This document shows positions 25,454 to 33,071 of a DNA stretch of 64,000 nucleotides, piece by piece. The notes below the pieces were generated by a model, which saw nothing but the letters and a program-made list of their open reading frames with translations, had not been told where the DNA came from and made no database searches. Numbering within the stretch: position 1 is the stretch's first letter; each line of letters opens with the position of its first letter. The position numbers and the translations under genes are program-made. Source of the DNA: Stratiformator vulcanicus (GTDB lineage Bacteria; Planctomycetota; Planctomycetia; Planctomycetales; Planctomycetaceae); contig NZ_CP036268.1 of the NCBI RefSeq assembly GCF_007744515.1, positions 696,482 to 760,481 of the forward strand, read 5' to 3'.

Positions 25454-25827
25454 CGATGATTATCCCAGGGAGTCGACCGTGATTGGCGGGCGGTTCCAAA
25501 GTCGGATCGAGGCAAACATCAGATTGAGTTCGTCGCGGTGATCCAACTTCGACTGTCACCCGTGCCGCCAGCGTGCCTGCTCCGAACCGATTCGGCGTTG
25601 GATCGATTCGGTGATCCTGCGTGTCGCCCTTCCGCGATTAAGAAGAAGTCAACCCGATCGGACGTGATGCGTGCAGGCTGACCTTCCCTGATCAAAGCAA
25701 TCGCGCCGAATTCACTTTTGCGAATCGCAGCCGGGACGATAGGCTGCGAAAAGTGAGGTGTCAACGAAATACGGATCGGATGTTCGCAGGCATTACGTTC
25801 GGTCGATCCGTCCCCATCTGAAGTGAG
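25454..25827. other. Divergent intergenic region between the b-cytochrome operon and a pentaheme gene
   Basis: No gene is supported in these 374 nt. A small minus-strand reading frame runs through it into the pentahaem gene but has no ribosome site and no recognisable content. The only structure I see is the bulged inverted repeat at 25713-25755, listed separately. Promoters for both directions must lie here. Confidence 0.6.
25713..25755. repeat. Bulged 14-bp inverted repeat in the divergent promoter region
   Basis: CACTTTT (25713-25719) and CGCAGCC (25726-25732), separated by a 6-nt bulge, pair perfectly with GGCTGCG (25742-25748) and AAAAGTG (25749-25755) across a 9-nt loop. It could be an operator, an attenuator hairpin in the 5' leader of either gene, or a terminator. 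Confidence 0.5.
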
Positions 25828-27438
25828 TTGATGATCCTGTCCAATTTGCCTGACGATCCACAGAACTTTCCAAGGTGTGTCCCCGTGACGAGTGACGCCC
25901 CTCTGTCCCATTGTCGGCGGCTCGTAGCATCCGTCGCGCTGAGCTTACTGTTTGTCACGCCGCAATTAGCAACGGCAGAGAATGCGCAAGTTTCGACTGG
26001 CAGCCCGGAAGCGGAGAACTCGAACCCGAAGAGCAGTGAAGACCACCGTCATTCCGAACTGCTAAGCGCGGCGAGTTCATGCAGCGGGCGAGGCTGTCAT
26101 GGCAGAGCCCGGCCGACTGAAGGAGAGGGAGCAGGGCTCAACGAGTTTACGCTGTGGCAATACCGCGACCCTCACACGACGGCGTACGCGGTTCTCAAGA
26201 GTGCGGAGAGCGTCCGCATTTCCGAATTGCTCTATGCTGACCGGCTTTCAAAGGATGGTCGTCTACCAGATGAACTGAAACCGTGGAACGACGTCACCTG
26301 CGTTGCCTGTCACGGCTCGATTGCCAAAGTGAAAACCGAGCGGCCGGATCGGCAGGCAAACTTCACGGCGACCGGCAGAGGAATCAGTTGTGACAGTTGC
26401 CACGTCGAGCCTGCGAAGTGGATGGGAGGACATGTCGAGCTGGCCTCGTATCAAGCTGAAGCCGACCGGCGAGCCGCTTACAAGAATGTCGGGATGCCGT
26501 ATCTTTCCGATCCCTACGTGGCCGGGGAAACGTGTGCGGCGTGTCATGTCGGCTCTGCGGCGACTGCTGAATTTCCCGCCCGCGACGTCAATCACGACCT
26601 GATCGCCGCCGGACATCCGCGGCTGCTGTTCGACCTGCCGACGTTTCTCGACGCCATACCGCCTCACTGGCGTGGCAAAGGGCCCGCAACCAATCGACTG
26701 GAATGCTGGGCGGCGGGGCAAGTGACCGGCTCTCGAGCTTGGATCGGACTGATGAAAGACCGTGCTCAGTTGACGCGGGCGGACCGTGACCGACCCTGGC
26801 CCGAGTTCGCCGAATCTTCCTGCTACGGGTGTCACCAAGATCTCGTCCCGCTGATGTGGAAGAGATCGGAGAGCAACGGTCGACCCCAATGGGGGAATCA
26901 CTTCGCCGATTTAACGGGGGAAGCGGCCATTGTCAGCGGGATCGCAGGGAAAGATGTCCGCCGACTAGAAGAGGTGTTGGGCGAATTGACCGGCGAGATG
27001 AGTCGCTTTCGCCCGGAGCCTGATCGTGTGATCGAATTGGGGAACCAAGCGGATGGCTTGCTAGCAAAGTGCCGGATCGCAAAGCGCCCGTCGAATCAGA
27101 ACGTGATCCGAGAGAAGATCGCCAGCTCCGTCCTCGATCGGCTCCCGCAGTTCGAGGCGTGGGATGGCGTCGTCAAAGCCTATTTTCTGATCGATGCACT
27201 CAACCAGGATCGCTCCGGCGGTTCACAATCGACAGAGCTCAGCGAGCTGTTTCAGAGGATCGAAATTAACAAGACGACTGGCAAGTTCGGTCGGGAGCTG
27301 AGTCCGGTCCGATTTCGGTTCGACCGTCGTGATCGTGCGATCGAGACGATGCGCGAGCTTTTGGAACGTCAGTTGAAAACACCCGGCGAACCACTTTCCG
27401 AACGGGCGGAGCCTTCTGGGCAGATCGTTGCCAACTGA
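25828..27438 (+). CDS. Secreted multiheme cytochrome c, CX4CH paralogue
   Basis: 536 residues from ATG at 25828. GTG at 25885 would give a more usual signal peptide (RRLVASVALSLLFVTPQLATAE) and may be the true start. Haem sites in order: CSGRGCH (four residues between the cysteines), CVACH, CDSCH, CAACH and CYGCH. It is a paralogue of the protein at 9367-10905: both share DPH-(A/T)-AY near the first site, VNHDLIAAGHPRL after the fourth, and PWPEF ahead of the fifth. The C-terminal 180 residues are helical and haem-free. It is probably a periplasmic electron carrier or reductase of the c554 group and is divergent from the NADH/decahaem operon, which suggests a functional link. Confidence 0.85.
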   Translation: MMILSNLPDDPQNFPRCVPVTSDAPLSHCRRLVASVALSLLFVTPQLATAENAQVSTGSPEAENSNPKSSEDHRHSELLSAASSCSGRGCHGRARPTEGEGAGLNEFTLWQYRDPHTTAYAVLKSAESVRISELLYADRLSKDGRLPDELKPWNDVTCVACHGSIAKVKTERPDRQANFTATGRGISCDSCHVEPAKWMGGHVELASYQAEADRRAAYKNVGMPYLSDPYVAGETCAACHVGSAATAEFPARDVNHDLIAAGHPRLLFDLPTFLDAIPPHWRGKGPATNRLECWAAGQVTGSRAWIGLMKDRAQLTRADRDRPWPEFAESSCYGCHQDLVPLMWKRSESNGRPQWGNHFADLTGEAAIVSGIAGKDVRRLEEVLGELTGEMSRFRPEPDRVIELGNQADGLLAKCRIAKRPSNQNVIREKIASSVLDRLPQFEAWDGVVKAYFLIDALNQDRSGGSQSTELSELFQRIEINKTTGKFGRELSPVRFRFDRRDRAIETMRELLERQLKTPGEPLSERAEPSGQIVAN

Positions 27439-27470
27439 TAGAAGTCATCAGTTGGGCCTCACCGTCGTGA

Positions 27471-29393
27471 CTACTCAACAGGCAGCGCATCGTACGTTCG
27501 GGCCGGCTGGCGCGAGAGTTCGGGCTGCGTCGACTCTTCAAGAACCGACTCGTTGAGAGAGGAATCTTCGAGTAACGCCGGTGCCGGTGGGGGCGAATCG
27601 ATGCCCCGAGGTGGAACGCCGCCGCTCGGAGGACGCTGATTGACGAGCGTCCCGGTTGAAGCGAACCAATCGGTGACCGCGTTGGCCAGATCGACTTCCG
27701 CCGAGAATCTTGCTTGGACGGCGACGCCCCATTCGCGGCGTGCCCGTACAAGCCGGTCGACATCGCATTGCCCGTGGCGATGTAGTGACGTGATCGCATC
27801 GAGGTGTGTTTTCGCGGCACTTTCCGCTGTCCGGCTGCGATCGACCAATTCCCGCCGATAGCGAACGTCATCAGCGGCCTGGCGGACTTCGTCTTCGACC
27901 TGCCGTTTTAACTGTTGAAGCCGTAACGTCTCCTGATGCAGGTCCACTTCGGCTTGGCGGACCGACGCGTTCGCGGCTCGCTGACCGACCCAGTGCTGGT
28001 ACCGGATGCCCGCGGACAAGCTCCCGAATTCTCCGCTGGAAAACGCGTCGAGGCTTCCCGGAATGTCTTCGGCCAAGCCATTCAGACCCGCACCGGCGAA
28101 TAGTGACAGATCGGGCTCCAGGCCATCGCGCGCTTGCTTCAGGCGGAGGTGAGCCGACCGCACTCGGTAACGCTGCGAGTTTAGGTCAGGGCGACGCAAG
28201 CTCGACTCGGCCAATCCCCAATCGACGTCAATTTCAGCCGATTGCACCGACGGGCGATCGGCGATCAGCAATGGTTCGACCGCATCGTCCGGAAGCTCGA
28301 GCAGGCGCCGCAGTTGTCGTGATGCGGCCGCTTGCCGCCGGAATGCTTCGGTCTGCTCGCGACGAAGCTGCGCCCAATTCGACTCGGCTTGGGCTAACCC
28401 ACTGGCCGACCCGTTGCCGACCTGCAGTCGCTTCCGCTCCAAATCGACGGTCCATGAAGCCTGTTCAATTAACAGTTCCAGTTGGGCAACCTCTTCCTGA
28501 GCGAGGAATGCCTGCCAGTATTGGCGATGGACCGTCAGGATCGTCTCGTTGACGGCGGCTTCCGATTCCTCGATCGAAGCGGCATGTGTTTGTCGCGCGA
28601 GGAGGATCGGAATCCGGTTGATGTCACTGCCGCGTCCCCTCATCAGCGGTTGTTCGGCGGTGACGGCTACCGCCGATCGCCAAGCCGGATTGAGGATCAG
28701 CAGCGAGCCGGTCGGATCGGACTGCTGAAAGCCGTTCGAATAACCGATTCGTGTTCGCGTTCCATACTCCCAAAGTTTGGTCGCTTCCAGCTGATCGCCT
28801 AACCCGTTGGGGGCGTCGGCATTAGTCGTCTGGATGCGATCGATGCCGGTGCCGAACGACTCGACCGCCGACGCGACCTGCTCGTTCGCCGTGCTCAGAG
28901 CCAAGCCAGCTGCGAGTCGAACATCGAAGACCGATTCCGCCGCGGTGATTTCCGGGCGCGTTCGCTGCGGGAGATACCCTGCGATCCGAATGCCGAGGTT
29001 TCGCTCCAAGGCCAGGTAAATCGCGTGGTCGAGTTCCAGCAGATCGTCGTCGGATAGCGGGGACTCGAATGAGGCTGGAATGACCTCTCGATCAACCACT
29101 TCCGATTCCTGCCCGTCAGTGAATACGGCGCTTGCGACCAGTTCGGAGGCCTTTTTGCCTGTCCCGGACGCCTCCATCGGATGGTCCGGTTGGGTCTGGC
29201 CGCGTCCTGTGAAGGAAGTCACATTCTCTCGAAATCGTTCCCACGCGGCCCGCTCGGAGGATTCCGGGACCGAAAGCGAGGCGCAACCCACTGGTATGAA
29301 TAACGTTATCGCAATCGATATGGCCGCGAGCGCAGCGCGGACCGCTCCCGATGTTGAACGACGGCACGGCGGAGGTAATGTGGGCGCGCTCAT
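27471..29393 (-). CDS. TolC-family outer-membrane efflux protein
   Basis: 640 residues from ATG at 29393; a TTG four codons upstream is less likely. The signal peptide ends at a Gly-Cys (residues near 36-37), so it may be a lipoprotein. Two OEP repeats are visible: one with LALERNLGIRIA and long helices rich in Gln, Ala and Glu (LERKRLQVGNGSASGLAQAE), and a second with RRPDLNSQRYRVRSAHLRLKQARDGLEPDLSL. The Pro/Ser-rich C-terminal tail (about 50 residues) is probably disordered. This is the only outer-membrane channel gene seen in the window, and 9 kb upstream three HlyD-type adaptors lack a channel. A functional pairing is plausible but not shown. Confidence 0.88.
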   Translation of the reverse strand: MSAPTLPPPCRRSTSGAVRAALAAISIAITLFIPVGCASLSVPESSERAAWERFRENVTSFTGRGQTQPDHPMEASGTGKKASELVASAVFTDGQESEVVDREVIPASFESPLSDDDLLELDHAIYLALERNLGIRIAGYLPQRTRPEITAAESVFDVRLAAGLALSTANEQVASAVESFGTGIDRIQTTNADAPNGLGDQLEATKLWEYGTRTRIGYSNGFQQSDPTGSLLILNPAWRSAVAVTAEQPLMRGRGSDINRIPILLARQTHAASIEESEAAVNETILTVHRQYWQAFLAQEEVAQLELLIEQASWTVDLERKRLQVGNGSASGLAQAESNWAQLRREQTEAFRRQAAASRQLRRLLELPDDAVEPLLIADRPSVQSAEIDVDWGLAESSLRRPDLNSQRYRVRSAHLRLKQARDGLEPDLSLFAGAGLNGLAEDIPGSLDAFSSGEFGSLSAGIRYQHWVGQRAANASVRQAEVDLHQETLRLQQLKRQVEDEVRQAADDVRYRRELVDRSRTAESAAKTHLDAITSLHRHGQCDVDRLVRARREWGVAVQARFSAEVDLANAVTDWFASTGTLVNQRPPSGGVPPRGIDSPPPAPALLEDSSLNESVLEESTQPELSRQPARTYDALPVE

Positions 29394-29438
29394 GGTTGAT
29401 ACCAAAAGAATCGGCTCAACCGGTGTACGCCCTCTAGT

Positions 29439-29475
29439 GGAAATATTCCGCGCGCTTCGAATATTCGGAAATATT
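29439..29475. promoter_or_regulatory. AT-rich repeat pair around a perfect palindrome upstream of the TolC gene
   Basis: GGAAATATT occurs at 29439-29447 and 29467-29475, 28 nt apart, and the perfect 10-nt palindrome CGAATATTCG lies at 29458-29467 between them. The block is 46-82 nt upstream of the ATG at 29393, in an otherwise GC-rich region. The layout is that of an operator or promoter element. It also lies just past the stop of the cyclase gene. Confidence 0.45.
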
Positions 29476-29483
29476 GATGACGC

Positions 29484-31184
29484 TCAATGCCGCGGTCCCA
29501 CCGTCCTTTGCAACAGGTCGTCCAAGCGGTTATCGCAGATCCGAAATGGTCGGACCGGCTCGGCGATTCCTTTCAGGCGGGTTTCTTCAAGTTCTTCGAA
29601 TCGAAATTTGTCGCCGAGCAATGTCCGCGTGGCTGGACTGACGACAATTTGTCCCGGTCGGGCGACCTTCGATTCGAGCCGGCTCGCGACGTTGACGGTG
29701 TCTCCGATGACGGTGAAATTTCGGGCCTTCGGAGTGCCGATATCCCCGTAGACGACGGGCCCGCTATTGACGCCGACCCGGATTCGGAGCGTCACCTCAG
29801 GGGCATCGGGGACCTTGAGACCGTCGATCGCCAGCATCATATCGATCCCCGCCGCGACCGCCCGTTCTGCATGATCTGGTTGAGCAAGAGGAGCTCCAAA
29901 GTAGGCGAGCAATCCGTCACCCATGAACTTGTCGAGCGTGCCTCCGTGTTCGAAGATTGCTTCGATTAGATGTTCGTAGAGCGTGTTGAGCACGCTGACG
30001 ACTTGGTGAGGCTCCATATTCGAAGACATCGCGGTGAAGCCGGAGAGATCGGCAAACATAACTGTGACGTCTGCCCGCTTGGAGCTCATCTGCCCGACAT
30101 TTTGTTCCTCGAGCACCTGTTCCATCACCGCCGGTGGCAGGTAACCCTCGAGTCTGCGGCGCTTCCGGCGTTCTTCCTTCACCCGCGCCCGGGCCTCGAA
30201 CATATTCATCGCGACAGCCGCATACAGGCTGAGTGAAAGCAGGTATTCGAGGTGATTTCGTTCGAAGGCGTCTCCACTCGTTTTCGTATCGGCATAGCAG
30301 AGCCCGACCGTTCGCCCATCGCGGTACATCGGGGCGCAGATCAGGGACGAGAGCTTCTGCCGGAGAATACTGACGGCGACCTCCGCTTCTTCCTCCACAT
30401 TTCCAATCAGAACTGCCTGATTCTTTTCGATCACGTCGCGGATGACGGTTCGGCTCAGATCGATTTCATCATTATCTGTGCCGAGTCCTCGGAAGACGCA
30501 AGGTTGAAGCTGGCCCTCTGCGTCCAACAGAAAGAAGGCCGCCCGCTCGGCCGGGCAAAACATGAACAGCAGATTGAGAACGCACTCGAAGAACTCGTCG
30601 AGGTCAGTCGCGGTGATCAGTGCCTTGCCCAATTCTCCAAACGATTGCACGTAGAGCTGCAGCAAGTCGACCGTGGTCGACTGCTTCAGTCGATCACTGC
30701 TCGACAGCGCGATCGAATTCAAAATCGAGCTTGGGTCGTCCGCCAATTCGGCATGGGAGTCGCCGCCGCCCAAGGCTCTCGCGTATGAGCGGGCATTGAG
30801 TGACAAACTGGCTGACATGTCGGTGTCGTTGACCGCAAGCCGCCCAGAGGACTCGAAAAAAACCTTGCCTTGTTGCGCGACCGTCGAATTGGGATCTTCG
30901 AAGAGCAGGGTCGTCCCGCCGAGTCGCACGACATCGCGAGATCGCAATTGCGATTCTTCGACCTTTCTGTCGTTGACGTAGACGCCGTTGAGGCTCTTCT
31001 GGTCACGGATCGTCCAGACGCGGTTCTCCCGCGTCAGGACCGCATGGACCCGAGAGATATCCCGATCGGTCGGGATCGACAGGTCGACGTTCGTCGTTTG
31101 GCGACCGATGACGAAGCGATCGCGATTCAACTCGAAGACGTGCCCGGTCGCCTCGTTTTTTAGGTAGGGAGTCGAACTGGCCAT
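29484..31184 (-). CDS. FHA-GAF-class III adenylate cyclase
   Basis: 566 residues. FHA domain at about 16-95 (FVIGRQ, SRVHA, SLNGVYVNDRKV). GAF domain at roughly 185-325. A short basic coiled linker (KEERRKRRRLEGYLPPAVMEQVL) precedes a class III cyclase domain. Metal-binding Asp residues are in VMFADLSGFTAMS and FMGDGLLAYFG. The Lys in TLDKFMGDG and the Asp in VIGDTVNVASRLE are the pair associated with adenine specificity, and NVASR keeps the transition-state residues, so it should be an active adenylate cyclase. FHA would link it to Ser/Thr phosphorylation, and GAF to a small ligand. It follows, in the same direction, a receiver-phosphatase gene. Confidence 0.9.
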   Translation of the reverse strand: MASSTPYLKNEATGHVFELNRDRFVIGRQTTNVDLSIPTDRDISRVHAVLTRENRVWTIRDQKSLNGVYVNDRKVEESQLRSRDVVRLGGTTLLFEDPNSTVAQQGKVFFESSGRLAVNDTDMSASLSLNARSYARALGGGDSHAELADDPSSILNSIALSSSDRLKQSTTVDLLQLYVQSFGELGKALITATDLDEFFECVLNLLFMFCPAERAAFFLLDAEGQLQPCVFRGLGTDNDEIDLSRTVIRDVIEKNQAVLIGNVEEEAEVAVSILRQKLSSLICAPMYRDGRTVGLCYADTKTSGDAFERNHLEYLLSLSLYAAVAMNMFEARARVKEERRKRRRLEGYLPPAVMEQVLEEQNVGQMSSKRADVTVMFADLSGFTAMSSNMEPHQVVSVLNTLYEHLIEAIFEHGGTLDKFMGDGLLAYFGAPLAQPDHAERAVAAGIDMMLAIDGLKVPDAPEVTLRIRVGVNSGPVVYGDIGTPKARNFTVIGDTVNVASRLESKVARPGQIVVSPATRTLLGDKFRFEELEETRLKGIAEPVRPFRICDNRLDDLLQRTVGPRH

Positions 31185-31448
31185 GGTCTTCGCGGGACGC
31201 CGCCGTACTCGTCGATTTCAAATCGGCACCGTGCGGCGCCGGGCATAGGCTACGAGATTACCGCGGCTGCCCACATTGCTCTAGCGCTTCCGCGATTCGG
31301 TCGGCGTTTCCGACTGATATTCCCTTTGACAACGCCCCCAGTTGATCCCTATTCGGTCGCGCCGCTACACAGAATATCGACACCGAATTGTCCCGATAGA
31401 GCATGTTTCGAGATCAGACTCAAAACGATTGATCGGCCGGCAAACGGA

Positions 31449-32735
31449 TCACCAACCGTGTTCCGGGCTGCCGAGAAATTTGACGGCCAGCAAGGTGCGA
31501 TCGTCGGCGGACGACGCTCCGGAGTATGAGTCGACCGCTCCCAAGATTGCCGCGGTCAGTTCTGATGAGGGGAAGCCGGAATGCTTGCTGACCAGTTTCT
31601 CCAAACCTGCCGGGGTCAACATCTCGCCCTCAAGTCCGAAAGCTTCGGTAATTCCGTCGCTAAAGAGTAGCAGTCCTTCACCAGGTTTGAGTTGTCCCTC
31701 GAAGGTGGGAATTGGAGCCGTCCCGGCCGGGGTCGACGGTGCGATCCCGATCGGAGGAATGCCGTCGAATTCAAGCTGCCGTGTCTCGCCCTTGGCGTCA
31801 AACAGGATCGGCGCCGGGTGCCCCGCTAACGAGACAGAATACTCGCCGCTTTCGTGATCAATCAGTAAATAGACTAGCGTAAAAAACATGGCCGTCTCGT
31901 TCATCGCGAACCGCCGCGTGAGCCTTGAGAGCACTGCCGCAGGATCGGCGGCTCTGACTGGGGGCCGATCCGAGTTGAGAAGATTCCACCAATTTTTCGG
32001 GGATTCTTCGGTAATAATGCATGAGTCGTCGAACGTGACCTGCAACAGTTGATGCGCGGAGACCGCCTGAAGTGCGGAGGCGATGCCGTGGCCGGTCGCG
32101 TCGAGCACGAAGAACGCCGATTTCGTTTCATCGACCTGGCAGGCTCCGAGTAAATCTCCGCCGAGAATATCGCACGGATCGAATGACCATCCGACATCGA
32201 GATTTGAGAAGGTCGTGTCTTCGGCCGGGAGCCGGGAACGCTGCAAACTGGCAGCCGCCCGAAAGTCGGTATTGATCGATGCCTGCCGCTCCGCCAGCAG
32301 CGTGTTCGCCTGTCGCAGCGCGACGGTCGAGTTGCGGAGTTCGAGTGCCTGCCTGACGCGGGCATTCAAAATCTCGGCGTCAGTCCCCTTCGTCACAAAG
32401 TCATTCGCCCCGGCATGAAGAGCCTTCACGATCGAGTCGGTATCGGCACTTGCCGAATAGACGACGATCGGCAATTCGCCAATGCTGAAGCGCTGCCGGA
32501 ACTGACGGACCAACTCGAAGCCCGAAATCTCTGGCATCGTCAGGTCGATGATCGCAAGATCAAATTCACCGTGTTCGATCAACTCCAGAGCTTCGGAGGT
32601 GGTGGATGCTTCGACAAATTTTCGATCGCCCTGATCAAGGAGCACTCGAACGAAACCCCGCTGATCGGCGGAGTCGTCAACCAGTAGGATTCTTTTCTGC
32701 CCGACATCGGACGAAGTTTCGGTAGCGACGATCAA
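31449..32735 (-). CDS. Receiver domain / SpoIIE-type (RsbU-like) protein phosphatase
   Basis: 428 residues from TTG at 32735: GGAGAA ends 6 nt before it and the receiver domain begins about 15 residues later, whereas the longer frame adds 48 residues with no homology. Receiver domain: RILLVDD and the phosphoacceptor Asp64 in AIIDLTMPEISG. After a short coiled coil (RQANTLLAERQ) comes the PP2C-like SpoIIE domain: DILGGDLLGACQVDE, FFVLDATGHGIASAL and LLLFSDGITEAFG, with the metal-binding Asp residues present. Such proteins dephosphorylate anti-sigma-factor antagonists in partner-switching pathways. No antagonist or anti-sigma kinase gene is in the window. It is 264 nt upstream of the cyclase gene, same strand. 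Confidence 0.9.
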   Translation of the reverse strand: MIVATETSSDVGQKRILLVDDSADQRGFVRVLLDQGDRKFVEASTTSEALELIEHGEFDLAIIDLTMPEISGFELVRQFRQRFSIGELPIVVYSASADTDSIVKALHAGANDFVTKGTDAEILNARVRQALELRNSTVALRQANTLLAERQASINTDFRAAASLQRSRLPAEDTTFSNLDVGWSFDPCDILGGDLLGACQVDETKSAFFVLDATGHGIASALQAVSAHQLLQVTFDDSCIITEESPKNWWNLLNSDRPPVRAADPAAVLSRLTRRFAMNETAMFFTLVYLLIDHESGEYSVSLAGHPAPILFDAKGETRQLEFDGIPPIGIAPSTPAGTAPIPTFEGQLKPGEGLLLFSDGITEAFGLEGEMLTPAGLEKLVSKHSGFPSSELTAAILGAVDSYSGASSADDRTLLAVKFLGSPEHGW

Positions 32736-33071
32736 TTGAAGTTCTCCGAAGCGGACCGGCCTTCGGCCGACAGTCGCGGTATTGCGGGAGAGGGTAGGAC
32801 CGAAAACGCAGTGCGAGGTCCGAGTTGCAAACCTGTTGTTGTTGATTGCCACTCTGAGCAACCGCCGCGGCGGCGGCAAACCAAACTCTCACTACATTGT
32901 GCGACCGACGGACGAAAAGTTCTTTGACGAGCAGGGGCGAGAACCACGAAGTATTTTGGAAAAGCCGATGAATGCTGGCCATTTTAATTTACAGACGGCT
33001 GGACTTGAACGTATGAACCCACGAGAATACGGTCTTTGCCGACATGTCTTTCAGGGATTGCCGGGGGCGAA
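32736..33071. other. Divergent intergenic region, phosphatase and TIR genes
   Basis: These 336 nt separate the phosphatase and TIR-protein starts. Apart from ribosome-binding sequences at both ends I see no gene, repeat or clear promoter. The stretch near 32940-33000 is more AT-rich than its surroundings and is where the TIR gene promoter would be expected. Confidence 0.5.

Noticed and set aside
25519-25911. Minus-strand 130-codon frame in the divergent intergenic region
   Set aside because: No ribosome-binding site, overlaps the start of the pentahaem gene and has no recognisable content.
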